NCBI RefSeq assembly: GCF_024494685.1
Contig: NZ_JANHDM010000014.1
Location: forward strand, 1 to 64,000
Direction of reading: 5' to 3'
Length of the DNA stretch: 64,000 nt
Source: Halorubrum rubrum
GTDB lineage: Archaea > Halobacteriota > Halobacteria > Halobacteriales > Haloferacaceae
Under the pieces are notes generated by a model. That model was not told the origin of the DNA and did no database searches. It worked only from the letters and a program-made list of their open reading frames with translations. Positions 23,760 through 32,703 of this stretch are shown one piece after another (position 1 is the stretch's first letter; every line of letters begins with the position of its first letter). Both the position numbers and the translations under genes were made by a program.

Positions 23760-26429
23760 GTGCCGTTTCCCCGCGCCAAATCGCCGCGCCGACTCTACGA
23801 CGAGGTCCGCTCGTACGACCGGGTCATCACCCCGGACGGGCCGCTCGCGAGCGCCCTGAACCGCCACCTCGACCGTCCGCATCTCGGCCCGTTCGCCATC
23901 CCGCCGCGCCGCCTCGCCGTCGGCCGCCGACAGGAGTCCGAGGACCGCCTCGCGTTCCTCGGCATGGTCGACGACGAGGACGTCTCCTGGAAGCGCTGTG
24001 CGTACGCGGTCGGGAACATTCTCCAGTGTTGGGAACACCAGGGAACCCACGACGCGATCCTCGAGTACGACGCCTACGTCGACGACGCCACAGAGCGCGC
24101 GGTCGAGCGGATCGCGGGACTCGAGACGGCGTCGATGCGGCTCGCGAACGAGACGATCGACCCGGACCTCGACGTGGCCGTCGTCGAGCCCGAGATGCTC
24201 ACGCCGCTCGAACGGGCGTACCTGCCCGCCGAATACGACGCGGTCGACCTCTTCGCCGACGCCGACTTCGATCTCCCGCCGTTCCGGATCCACGACTCGC
24301 CGACGGCGATGGTCGAGACGGTCGTCGACGCCGTCACCGAGGCGAACGCCGAGAACGTCGGGATCGTCCTCGACGGGCGAAGCGAGTACTCGCCGCTCGT
24401 CGAGTCCGCGCTCGAGGCCGCCGACGTCCCGTTCTTCGGCGGACCGGGGTTCGCCGACCGCGGCGACCACCGGCTGTTCGTCCACCTGCTCCGGACCGCC
24501 CACCGCGGGACCGACACGCGGGTGAACGAGGTCCGGTCGCTGTTGACGGCGTTCGACTGCGACGTGGACGACGCGGACGCGGACAAGCGACTCCACGAAC
24601 TCGACGCGCTCGACGACGCGGGACTCGCGTGGCTGCTCGAGTTCTGCCGCGACGTCGAGTCGTACACGTTCTCGGACGCGCTCTCGGCGTTCGAGCGCCG
24701 CACCGGCGACGCGCTCGACGCCTTCCGCGAGGAACTGGAGACGCTCGGGCTCGCCGGCGAGCGGGTCACCGAGGGGCGGGTCGACGACCTCTCCTTTTAC
24801 CTCCAGACCTACGAGGTGCCGGTCGACCGGGAGAACGAGGGGGTGTTGCTCGCCGACGCGAAGTCGGCGTCGTACGTGGGTCGCGAGGTCGTCTTCTTCC
24901 TGGGGCTCGACGAGCGGTGGACTCACTCGGCCCCGCGCCGACCGTGGGTCGACCGCGACGCCCAGTACACGCGGAACCTCGAGAGCTTCCAGCTGCTCCT
25001 ACAGAGCGGACGTCGACAGCACTACCTCGTTCAGGACGCGGCCGGCGGCTCGCCCGTCACGCCGTGTCTGTACTTCGAGGAGCTGCTCGAGGCTGAGTAC
25101 GACCGCTTCTCGGATCTGCCCTCGACGAGCCACCGGAACCGGTCCGCGGAGCGATCCGCGAACGGGTTCGAACGGGAGTTGGCCGAGCGGGAGCCGATCG
25201 ACGCGTCCTTCGAGCCCGTCGAGACGATCAGCAAGTCGAGTCTCAACGCGTACGTGAACTGTCCGCGGGACTACTACTTCGACCGGATCGTCGACGGTCC
25301 CGAGCGGGCGTACCTCGCCGAGGGGACCCTGCTCCACGACTTCGCGGAGTTCTACGCGAACCACCCGGACGCCGTCGACGGGGCGGCGCTCTCGACGGTC
25401 GTCGACCTCATGCTCGAGGAGGTCCGCCCGCTGGTCCGGTCCGTCGACGAACCGACCCGCCGTACCGAGTACCGCGCGGCCCTCGAGACGATCGTCGCGT
25501 ACCTCGACGCGAACCCGCCGACCGACGGGGCGTTCCTCACGCCGGCAAGCGGCGGCGACAACCCCATCGCGGCCCGCTTCGACCGGGAGGTCGACTCGCC
25601 CGTGACCGAACGCCGGTTCGTCGACGAGGGGTTGGGCGTCAACGGGACCATCGACCTCGTTCGGTCGCCGACGGAGCTCCTCGACTACAAGAGCGGCAGC
25701 GAGAGTAGCGCCACTTCGATCGTCAAGCACGCCGCGATCGACGAGCCGACCGACGCGCCCGACTTTCAGGCGCTGCTGTATCTCACCTACTGGCGGTCGC
25801 GGACGCCGAACGAGACGCTGTCGTTCACGTTCTTCTACGTGACCGAACTCGTCGACGAGGTGATCGCGGGCGGCGATCCCGAGGGCGATCTCGACGACGG
25901 CGACCCAGACGGCGGAATCGACGACGACCTCGCCGCCCACCTCGACGACGCGTTGACGACGGTGACCTACCACCCGGAGTCGCTCGCGGACCACGTCCGA
26001 CGGGAGGCGTTCTTCGAGCACCTCCGCGAGGAGGGCGCGGGGAAGTGTCGGAAGGTCCTCTCGAAGATCGACCACTCGACGTACGCCGCGCTCTTCGACG
26101 CCGCGCCGCTCGTCGAGACGACCGACAACGACGAGCTCATCGACTCCGAGTTCGGCCGGACGATGATCGACCGGCTCGAGGCGGCGATCGGCGAGTACAC
26201 GTACGTGACGACGGGGAGCGAGCAGGTCATGCGGGCGATCGTTGACCGGCGGAAGGGGGCGTTCTTCGAGGACGACCTCGACGCCTTCGAGTCGTTCGTC
26301 GACGAGCGGCTGGCAGAGATCAACCGGCGACGCGCCGGCGACGAGGCGTTCCCGATCGAGGGGCTCGCCGGCGAGCCGAACTACCGGCGGGTGGACAACC
26401 GGGACCTCCTCCTGGAGGGCGAGCGATGA
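23760..26429 (+). CDS. AddB-like protein with C-terminal PD-(D/E)XK nuclease
   Basis: An 889-residue protein from a GTG (a TTTAACC box lies about 29 bp upstream). The N-terminal 480 residues form a degenerate helicase-like fold without Walker A, with inactivated-helicase segments such as GREVVFFLGLDERWTHSAPRRPWVDRD. The C-terminus is a RecB-type nuclease: YVNCPRDYYFDRIVDG (near 500), GTLLHDFAEFYANHP, then GVNGTIDLVRS and TELLDYKSGS (near 625-645), the D and D-x-K catalytic set, and QALLYLTYW. Isolated cysteines (NCPRD near 500, GKCRK near 765) hint at an Fe-S cluster as in AddB but fewer than four align. It overlaps the helicase gene by 4 bp. Confidence 0.82.
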   Translation: MPFPRAKSPRRLYDEVRSYDRVITPDGPLASALNRHLDRPHLGPFAIPPRRLAVGRRQESEDRLAFLGMVDDEDVSWKRCAYAVGNILQCWEHQGTHDAILEYDAYVDDATERAVERIAGLETASMRLANETIDPDLDVAVVEPEMLTPLERAYLPAEYDAVDLFADADFDLPPFRIHDSPTAMVETVVDAVTEANAENVGIVLDGRSEYSPLVESALEAADVPFFGGPGFADRGDHRLFVHLLRTAHRGTDTRVNEVRSLLTAFDCDVDDADADKRLHELDALDDAGLAWLLEFCRDVESYTFSDALSAFERRTGDALDAFREELETLGLAGERVTEGRVDDLSFYLQTYEVPVDRENEGVLLADAKSASYVGREVVFFLGLDERWTHSAPRRPWVDRDAQYTRNLESFQLLLQSGRRQHYLVQDAAGGSPVTPCLYFEELLEAEYDRFSDLPSTSHRNRSAERSANGFERELAEREPIDASFEPVETISKSSLNAYVNCPRDYYFDRIVDGPERAYLAEGTLLHDFAEFYANHPDAVDGAALSTVVDLMLEEVRPLVRSVDEPTRRTEYRAALETIVAYLDANPPTDGAFLTPASGGDNPIAARFDREVDSPVTERRFVDEGLGVNGTIDLVRSPTELLDYKSGSESSATSIVKHAAIDEPTDAPDFQALLYLTYWRSRTPNETLSFTFFYVTELVDEVIAGGDPEGDLDDGDPDGGIDDDLAAHLDDALTTVTYHPESLADHVRREAFFEHLREEGAGKCRKVLSKIDHSTYAALFDAAPLVETTDNDELIDSEFGRTMIDRLEAAIGEYTYVTTGSEQVMRAIVDRRKGAFFEDDLDAFESFVDERLAEINRRRAGDEAFPIEGLAGEPNYRRVDNRDLLLEGER

Positions 26430-29272
26430 GCGGCGTCGAGCCGAACCCGGAGCAGCGCGACCTCATCGAGGCGACCGAGGGGCTGTACCTCGTCGACGCC
26501 GGCGCTGGAACCGGGAAGACCTTCACCGTCACCCACCGGTACGCGAACGTCGTCGAGCGGGACGGGATCGGTCCCGACGACGTGCTGTTGGTGACGTTCA
26601 CCAACAACGCGGCCGAGGAGATGCGCGAACGCATCGTGCGCCACAGCGAGTACGGCGTGCGCGAGCTCGCGGACGCGCCGATCCGGACGTTCCACTCGCT
26701 TTCACACGACATCCTCGACGAGCACGGACACGACGCGCCGACGTTCCTCGGACTCGACGAGACTATCACCGGCTCGACGCGGATAATCGAGGACGACGTC
26801 GTCGAGCGGGCGCTGTTCCGCGAGTTCGTCGGCCAGTTCGTCGACGATCGTCCGGAGTACGAGCCGTTCTTCGCGGCGCTCTCGGGGACGACCGAGCTGC
26901 TCGATCTGATCACGGAACTCTCCGCGAAGGGCGTGTTCCCCGACGCGGACGGCTGGTACCGCGACGGGGAGTCGCACCTCGACGGCGACCTCGAGGCGTT
27001 CGAGACGCTGTTCGCCGAGCTGAACGAGCCCCGGAACGGCGGGAGCAGGCAGTCGAGGCTTCGACGGAAGCTCTACCGCTACGGCGAGAACGGGACGTAC
27101 CTTCCAGAGGCACCGGAGAAACGAGAGATTCGCGGCGACGGCAAGCGGGTCCCTCCCGAGGTCGCCGAGCGCGCCTTCGAGGACGACCGAACGGCGCTCA
27201 AGGGGTTCGTCCACGACGTCTTTCACGGCTACCTCGGGTTCGCGCTCCGGCGGAACTACCTGAACTTCGGGTTCCTCCAGCTGTTCGCGTTCGTGCTCCT
27301 GTGTGAGGACCGCGACCTCCGGGAGCGGCTGGAGTACGAGTACGTGATGGTCGACGAGTTCCAGGACTCCAGTGCGATCCAGTTCAAGCTCACGCTGCTC
27401 CTCGCCGGCACGAACAACGTCTGCGCCGTCGGCGACTGGAAACAGAGCATCTACGGCTTCCAGTACGCCGACGTCGACAACATCCGCGAGTTCGACGAGC
27501 GGCTCGAGCGGTTCGCCGCGGAGTTGAACCGGGACGCGGAACGGGTCACCTTCCCCACGTCGCCGGTCGAGAGGAAGCGGCTGACGCGGAACTACCGGTC
27601 GACGCAGTCGATCCTGGACTTCTCGACGCACGCGCTGACGGCCCGCGCGACGAAACGGGAGTCGCTCGACGCGGAGGCCATCACGGAGTCGATCACGCCG
27701 CTCACGGCCGACACGGACCGGGACCACAGCCGCATCGAGGCGCTGGCGAGCGAGGACGAACACGAGGCGATCCTCGCGCGGATCGACGCGATCGTCGGCG
27801 ACGACGCCTACGCCGTCGAGGGGGACGACGGCGAGTACCGCGTGCCGGAGTACGGCGATATCGCCGTTCTGACGCGCACCCGCGACTTCGGCCGGGATCT
27901 CCTCGACACGGCGAGCGAGTACGGGCTGCCGGTGGCCTACGAGGGCGGGATCGAGGTCTTCCGGACCGACGCCGCGAAGCTGCTCTTAGCGTGGCTGCGG
28001 ATCCTCGAGCGCGACGCCGACCGCGGCTGGGCGCTCGTCTTGGAGGAGGCCGGCTACACGGTCGACGAGGCGAGGGCGATCCTCGACCGCGGCGCGTATC
28101 CCGAGGCGATGGTCGCCTTCCGGGAGAGCCTCCGGGAACTGGAGACGTTCGGCGGCGTCGCTCGGCGCGTGTTCGACCGCTACGGTCGGGAGGGCCCGAC
28201 CGCCGACGTGGTCCTCGAGACCGTCCAGTCGGTTCACGAGACGACGACGTTCACCCGCGGCGAGCTGATCCGGTTCATCGAGGCGGCGATCGCCGACGGG
28301 AGCACGCACGAGGTCGATGCCGGGGCCGGAACGAACGCGGTGACCGTCCAGACGATCCACGCGACGAAGGGCCTCGAGTACCCGATCGTTATCCTCGCGA
28401 ACATGAACGCCGACCGGTTCCCGTCGACCGGGGGCGGCGCGAGCGACGTCGTCTACGCCGACCCGATCGGCCTCCGACGACGGACGGTGTACTCGGAGGA
28501 GGCACACGGGGTCCCGCACGTCTACGACGACTGGCGGACGGACGTTCTCACTGCGTGTCTCCCCCGGAGCTACGACGAGGAGCGGCGGCTCCTCTACGTG
28601 GCGATCACACGCGCCGAGAGCCACGTCGTCCTGGCCGCCGGGGCCGACCCAAACGCGTTCCTCGAGTCGCTCCCCGTCGACGTCGAGTCGGTCGATCCTG
28701 ACCTCTCCGCGTTCCGCCCGGAAGACGAGGAACGCTCCCCGTTCACGGTCGACGTTCCGGTCCCCGACGGGCCGGCGAGCTACTCGCCGCACACGTTCAT
28801 CGACGACGCCGTCTTCGAGGGGGACGTCGGCGGCCGCGGGATGGAGTTCGGGACGGCCGTCCACGAGTTCGCGGAGCGGTACGTGCGCGACGAACCGGTC
28901 GTTCACGAGGGCGACGACGAGGCGAACGTGAGGGCGCTGATCGACTCGCTGGACGGCGAGAAGCGAGCGGAGGTCGACGCTTTCCTTCCGCTCACGGTCG
29001 ACGGCGAGCGGGTGACGATCGGCGGGGTCATCGACCTGCTCCACCTCACGCCCGACCGCGCCGAGATCGTCGACTACAAGACGGATCTCACGCGGCACGC
29101 GGAGGACGAGTACGAGAAGCAGCTCAGCGTCTACTACCACGTCGTCGAGGGGGTACACCCGGACCGGGAGGTCTCCGCGTCGATCCTCTACACCCGCGAC
29201 GGCGAGCGGCGCGAGATCGATCCCCTGAGCGAGGCGGAGCTTCGAGACCTGGTGCGCACGCACCGCGGGTGA
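26426..29272 (+). CDS. AddA-like UvrD/PcrA-family helicase-nuclease
   Basis: A 948-residue superfamily 1 helicase. Motif Q PNPEQRDLIEA, Walker A DAGAGTGKTFTVTHR (24-32 core), motif Ia LLVTFTNNAAEEM, Walker B YVMVDEFQDSS (about 305-315), motif III AVGDWKQSIYGF, motif IV KRLTRNYRST, motif V VQTIHATKGLEYPIVILANM and motif VI RRLLYVAITRAE are all present. The C-terminal 200 residues hold a second PD-(D/E)XK nuclease (GGVIDLLHLTPDRAEIVDYKTDL). With the upstream gene (ATGA overlap) this forms a pair equivalent in layout to bacterial AddAB, implied in resection of DNA double-strand breaks. Confidence 0.9.
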   Translation: MSGVEPNPEQRDLIEATEGLYLVDAGAGTGKTFTVTHRYANVVERDGIGPDDVLLVTFTNNAAEEMRERIVRHSEYGVRELADAPIRTFHSLSHDILDEHGHDAPTFLGLDETITGSTRIIEDDVVERALFREFVGQFVDDRPEYEPFFAALSGTTELLDLITELSAKGVFPDADGWYRDGESHLDGDLEAFETLFAELNEPRNGGSRQSRLRRKLYRYGENGTYLPEAPEKREIRGDGKRVPPEVAERAFEDDRTALKGFVHDVFHGYLGFALRRNYLNFGFLQLFAFVLLCEDRDLRERLEYEYVMVDEFQDSSAIQFKLTLLLAGTNNVCAVGDWKQSIYGFQYADVDNIREFDERLERFAAELNRDAERVTFPTSPVERKRLTRNYRSTQSILDFSTHALTARATKRESLDAEAITESITPLTADTDRDHSRIEALASEDEHEAILARIDAIVGDDAYAVEGDDGEYRVPEYGDIAVLTRTRDFGRDLLDTASEYGLPVAYEGGIEVFRTDAAKLLLAWLRILERDADRGWALVLEEAGYTVDEARAILDRGAYPEAMVAFRESLRELETFGGVARRVFDRYGREGPTADVVLETVQSVHETTTFTRGELIRFIEAAIADGSTHEVDAGAGTNAVTVQTIHATKGLEYPIVILANMNADRFPSTGGGASDVVYADPIGLRRRTVYSEEAHGVPHVYDDWRTDVLTACLPRSYDEERRLLYVAITRAESHVVLAAGADPNAFLESLPVDVESVDPDLSAFRPEDEERSPFTVDVPVPDGPASYSPHTFIDDAVFEGDVGGRGMEFGTAVHEFAERYVRDEPVVHEGDDEANVRALIDSLDGEKRAEVDAFLPLTVDGERVTIGGVIDLLHLTPDRAEIVDYKTDLTRHAEDEYEKQLSVYYHVVEGVHPDREVSASILYTRDGERREIDPLSEAELRDLVRTHRG

Positions 29273-29370
29273 ATCGCTCGGGCGAGGCGACGTCGCGGAC
29301 GCGACGAGCGGCGGGATCCGCGGCGGTTCGTCGACGAATCCTTATGTACGATGTCGCGGCCATCGGGCGC

Positions 29371-29841
29371 ATGTCGTCCGGAGCGGACTCCGCGAGGCGG
29401 AACAGAGGGGAGAGAGGGCGAAGACGGAGGAACCGATGGGAACGGCGGGGACGGGAGGGTAGCACCCGCGGCGGCGGGCCTCGGGTCGAAACGGTCGCTT
29501 TGAGTACGGATCGACGCCCCGACGCCGACCCGGATCGAGGGACGCGCGACTCGACGGGGAACCCGAGGCGCTGGGCGCGGACCCTCTCGGCCGTCGCCCC
29601 GGTCGGGGCGGTCGCGGTCGCCGGGGTCGGTCTCGGATCGATCGGTCGGCGGCGCGTCCCGCGGCTCGCCGCCCGGCTGGAGGGCGCTCCGATCGACGTC
29701 GGCGTCGACGCCGACGTCCTCTCGGCCGTCGCCGGCGGGACGTACGCCGCGTCGCTTCTCCTCGGCCTCCTCGTCGCGTGCGCGGTCGGATGGCTCGTCC
29801 TGTCGGCCGCGGCCCGTATCGTCGCGAGCGCGCCGCCGTAG
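29371..29841 (+). CDS. Hypothetical membrane protein, start uncertain
   Basis: The frame overlaps the helicase stop if read from 29269. I prefer the ATG at 29371 because a TTATGTA box lies about 25 bp before it; a TTG at 29500 is another possibility. The product has a highly basic N-terminus (RRNRGERGRRRRNRWERRGREG) then two hydrophobic segments (TLSAVAPVGAVAVAGVGLG and YAASLLLGLLVACAVGWLVLS). I do not recognise a family. The basic N-terminus may be untranslated if TTG is used, which would leave a compact 113-residue two-helix membrane protein. Confidence 0.45.
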   Translation: MSSGADSARRNRGERGRRRRNRWERRGREGSTRGGGPRVETVALSTDRRPDADPDRGTRDSTGNPRRWARTLSAVAPVGAVAVAGVGLGSIGRRRVPRLAARLEGAPIDVGVDADVLSAVAGGTYAASLLLGLLVACAVGWLVLSAAARIVASAPP

Positions 29842-29897
29842 CCCGAGCGCCCGGAACGCCCGGAACGGCTTTGGATCCGGCGGCACTACGGTCGCGC

Positions 29898-30458
29898 ATG
29901 GTCGCGATGGAATCCGACTCCGAACTCGAACGTGGCGACGCCGCACCCGACTTCGAGCTACCGGGAACCGACGGCGAGACGCACGCGATCGACTCTTTCG
30001 ACGTCGACGCGCTGCTCGTGGTGTTCACCTGTAACCACTGCCCGTACGCGAAGGCGAAGTTCGGGCTGCTCAACGACCTCGCCGCCGAGTACGACGACCT
30101 GGCGGTGGTCGGGATCAACCCGAACGACGCCGAGGAGTACCCCGACGACTCCTTCGAGGCCATGCGCGAGCGAGTCGCGGACGGGACGGTCGCCTACGAC
30201 GCGTACCTCCGGGACGAAACGGGCGAGGTCGCCGCGGCCTACGGCGCGGTGTGTACGCCCGACCCGTTCCTGTTCGGCCGCGAGGGCGACGAGTGGCGGC
30301 TCCGGTACCACGGCCGGCTCGACGACGCGTTGAATCCCGACGACGAGCCGACGGAGTTCTACGTCCGCGACGCGGTCGACGCGGTCCTCGCCGGCGAGGA
30401 GGTAGCACACCCGGACCGCCCGTCGCGGGGCTGTTCGATCAAGTGGCCCGACGAGTGA
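29898..30458 (+). CDS. Redoxin/thioredoxin-like family protein
   Basis: A 186-residue peroxiredoxin-like protein (AhpC/TSA-redoxin fold). The active-site block is LLVVFTCNHCPYAKAKF with Cys 45 and 48 in CNHC, preceded by the GDAAPDFELPGTDGE strand typical of redoxins, and followed by VAAAYGAVCTPDPFLF. The ending HPDRPSRGCSIKWP is a hallmark of this subfamily (CxxC variant with a terminal GCSIKW), found in bacteria and archaea as a thioredoxin-like protein of unknown partner. No signal peptide, so cytosolic. Confidence 0.88.
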   Translation: MVAMESDSELERGDAAPDFELPGTDGETHAIDSFDVDALLVVFTCNHCPYAKAKFGLLNDLAAEYDDLAVVGINPNDAEEYPDDSFEAMRERVADGTVAYDAYLRDETGEVAAAYGAVCTPDPFLFGREGDEWRLRYHGRLDDALNPDDEPTEFYVRDAVDAVLAGEEVAHPDRPSRGCSIKWPDE

Positions 30459-30492
30459 GAGGCCGACGAGTGAAGCGGGTTCGGAGAGCGAC

Positions 30493-31026
30493 TCAGGAAC
30501 CCCGCCGTCCCCGCACCACTCCCCGCACGCCGAGGACTGCCGTGATCACGCCGATCGCGACCGCGACGAACGGGGCGTTCGACCGCTCCTTCCTGAGGAA
30601 CGCGTCCTCAGGCGCGTCGGGGGTCACGTACGCCGTCGTCGTCTCGCCCGACTCGTACTCGGCGATGACGTCTCTCGCGGCCGACCGCGTGTCGTGCGAC
30701 CGCTGAACCGACGCCGGATACACGCCGGTCGCGGTGTATCGCTCCCCTCGATACGCGTACTCGTAGCGGACGAACGGGTAGTAGTTCGTGTCGGGACTCG
30801 ACGCCGAACTCGTGGCGTCGACGTCGGTCTCGAGGACGACCGCCTCGACCGGCTCCGCGGTCTCGATCGCTCGTTCTTGCTGGAGGTAGTCGTACCCGCC
30901 GTAGCCGGCGAGCGCCAGGCCGACGACGAGGAACAACAGGCCGCCGCGGACGGGGTCGATATCCCGCCCGGCGACGGTGATGTCGGTGGTGGAGGACACG
31001 GGAGACGCTCGTCCGCGTCGATTCAT
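30493..31026 (-). CDS. DUF3592-domain membrane protein
   Basis: A 177-residue protein with two transmembrane helices (GGLLFLVVGLALAGYGGYDYL near residue 30 and FVAVAIGVITAVLGVRGVV near the end) enclosing a beta domain of about 85 residues (VEAVVLETDVDATSS...YPFVRYEYAYRGERYTATGVYP...YVTPDAPEDAFLRKE). This is the DUF3592 layout, of unknown function, with the loop likely outside the membrane. The 40-bp tandem repeat starts 15 bp upstream of the ATG. Confidence 0.75.
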   Translation of the reverse strand: MNRRGRASPVSSTTDITVAGRDIDPVRGGLLFLVVGLALAGYGGYDYLQQERAIETAEPVEAVVLETDVDATSSASSPDTNYYPFVRYEYAYRGERYTATGVYPASVQRSHDTRSAARDVIAEYESGETTTAYVTPDAPEDAFLRKERSNAPFVAVAIGVITAVLGVRGVVRGRRGS

Positions 31027-31040
31027 ATCGGTGTCGGATC

Positions 31041-31120
31041 CACGCGACGTATCGCTGTCGGTCCACGCGACCGTCGGACTCACGCGACGTATCGCTGTCG
31101 GTCCACGCGACCGTCGGACT
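31041..31120. repeat. Perfect 40-bp tandem duplication
   Basis: Bases 31041-31080 and 31081-31120 are identical (unit begins CACGCGACGTATCGCTG), followed by a partial third copy (CACGCGACCGTCGGA, from 31121). The array fills the gap between the divergent DUF3592 and MBL-like genes, so it lies over both promoter regions. Perfect identity means recent expansion or active maintenance. Confidence 0.95.
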
Positions 31121-31179
31121 CACGCGACCGTCGGATCCGCGGAGACGGGTTGAAATGGCTCCCGCCCGAAGGGTCCGCC

Positions 31180-31875
31180 ATGACGATGAAGGAGGACGGC
31201 GAGGCGGATCTCCACGAGATCGATCGCTTCGATCGCGGCGTGGGGTGGATCGCGTACCCCGGCGAGACGATGGAGCGCGCGAGCCACGCGCTCGCGGTGC
31301 CGAACGAGGACGGCGACGACGACGTGTGGGTGATCGACCCGGTCGACGCGCCGGGAGTCGACGATCTGCTCGCGGAGTTCGGCTCGGTCGCCGGGGTCGT
31401 CGTCGGGCTCGATCGTCACGAGCGCGACGCCGCGGCGGTGGCGTCCCGCCACGACGCGCCCGTCTACGTGCCCGAGTGGATGACGGGCGTCGCCGGCGGG
31501 ATCGACGCCCCGGTGCGCCGGTTCGGCCGCCGGCTGGCTGACTCCGGGTTCGAGTCGATACGGATCCGCGACTCCGCGTTTCCGCCCTGGCAGGAGGTGG
31601 GCCTGTTCGACGGCGAGACCCTCGTGGTTCCCGAGTCGCTCGGGTCGTCCTCGTACTTCCGGGGGGACCGCGAGCGGCTCGGCGTCCACCCGATGCTCCG
31701 GCTGACGCCGCCGCGGGCGGCCCTCTCCGGACTCGACCCCGAGCGCGTCCTCGTCGGCCACGGCGTGGGCGTCCTCGAGGACGCCGGCGCGGCGGTCGAG
31801 GACGCGCTCGACGGCTCCCGACGGAAGGCCCCCGGACTCTACGCGAAGACGCTCCGTTCCGCGCTCGGGATCTGA
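31180..31875 (+). CDS. Degenerate metallo-beta-lactamase-fold-like haloarchaeal protein
   Basis: A 231-residue protein. VWVIDPVDAPGVDDLLAEFGSVAGVVVGLDRHERDAAAVASRHDAPVYVPEWM follows the fold of metallo-beta-lactamase proteins, but the HxHxDH site is reduced to LDRHERD, and the last ligand region is ERVLVGHGVGVLEDAGAAVEDAL. I infer an MBL-like fold with a partial metal site. A second in-frame ATG lies six bases downstream. It is followed by a GTG-start gene after 7 bp, so the pair forms an operon. Confidence 0.6.
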   Translation: MTMKEDGEADLHEIDRFDRGVGWIAYPGETMERASHALAVPNEDGDDDVWVIDPVDAPGVDDLLAEFGSVAGVVVGLDRHERDAAAVASRHDAPVYVPEWMTGVAGGIDAPVRRFGRRLADSGFESIRIRDSAFPPWQEVGLFDGETLVVPESLGSSSYFRGDRERLGVHPMLRLTPPRAALSGLDPERVLVGHGVGVLEDAGAAVEDALDGSRRKAPGLYAKTLRSALGI

Positions 31876-31882
31876 CCGGCCC

Positions 31883-32299
31883 GTGATCCACGTCACCCGC
31901 GACCTGCTGACGGTGCTTCTCGACCACGCCGCGGAGCGCGATCCGACCGCGGTGAGCCTCCGGCTGTCGGCCACTCGCGCGCGAGAGTTCGACGCTGATC
32001 TCGGGTTGGACCCCGAGACGCCCGTGTTGACGCACTTCACGCTCGAGGGGGTCGGCGGGTCGGTGAACGCGGTGTTCGGCGTCGAGCTCGGGACGCCCGC
32101 GGGCCGGGGCGGCGCACGGTTCCTCTCGCACCCGACCGGTCGGCTCGAACTCTCGAAGACTGACGACCTCGCGGCCGTCGTTCTCGTCTCGGTTCCGCCG
32201 TACGACGACGACCACGTCGCCGCCTTCGACCGCGCCGGCGACGGGATCGAACTGGTCGTCCTCGACGCGGTCCCGCCCGCGGAGGCGGTGCCGGAGTGA
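31883..32299 (+). CDS. Conserved haloarchaeal hypothetical protein
   Basis: A 138-residue soluble acidic protein from a GTG, 7 bp after the preceding stop. Segments VLTHFTLEGVGGSVNAVFGVELGTPAGRGGARFLSHP and DLAAVVLVSVPPYDDDHVAAFDRAG suggest an alternating strand/helix domain. I do not recognise the family. Codon usage (high GC at third positions) and close coupling support it as real. No cysteines, no hydrophobic segments. Confidence 0.6.
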   Translation: MIHVTRDLLTVLLDHAAERDPTAVSLRLSATRAREFDADLGLDPETPVLTHFTLEGVGGSVNAVFGVELGTPAGRGGARFLSHPTGRLELSKTDDLAAVVLVSVPPYDDDHVAAFDRAGDGIELVVLDAVPPAEAVPE

Positions 32300-32349
32300 T
32301 CGTCTCACAAACCCGAGTTTAAAGGCGGCCGAGCGGCTACGAGGAGTCG

Positions 32350-32676
32350 ATGGCAGCACGTCCACCAGGCGGCGGCGGGTCCGCTGAACCGGAGGCGATC
32401 GAGTTCGGCATCGCCGCGCTCGACGCCCGGCTGGGGGAGTCGGACCTCGCGTTTCCCGCGACGAGCGGGGAGATCCTCCGCGCGCTCGATCATCCGGAGA
32501 TCCCCTACGACTCGAAGGGACGAACGATCGAGCTGGCGGCGGCTTTAGAGGAGGTCCCCCAATCGGAGTTCGAGAACGAAACGGAGCTGCTCGACGCGCT
32601 GTACCCGGTCTTCGACGAGGCGCGGCGGGGCGGTCGCGGGTTCCTCGACGGGCTCCGGAACGCGCTTCCGTTCTGA
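32350..32676 (+). CDS. DUF5789 family protein
   Basis: A 108-residue protein whose core (ELDLPATSGEILRALDHPEIPYDSKGRTIEL-like region, here FPATSGEILRALDHPEIPYDSKG, then EFENETELLDALY) matches the haloarchaeal DUF5789 family, which is of unknown function and often present in several copies per genome. A TTTAAAG box about 32 bp before the ATG supports the start. Convergent with the PRC-barrel gene, 27 bp between stops. Confidence 0.8.
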   Translation: MAARPPGGGGSAEPEAIEFGIAALDARLGESDLAFPATSGEILRALDHPEIPYDSKGRTIELAAALEEVPQSEFENETELLDALYPVFDEARRGGRGFLDGLRNALPF

Positions 32677-32703
32677 GCCGCAGTCCGGGGGTTCCGTGCC
32701 GGT

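Noticed and set aside
31031-31140. CRISPR-like array suggested by repeated units
   Set aside because: The units are directly contiguous without spacers, so this is a simple tandem duplication.
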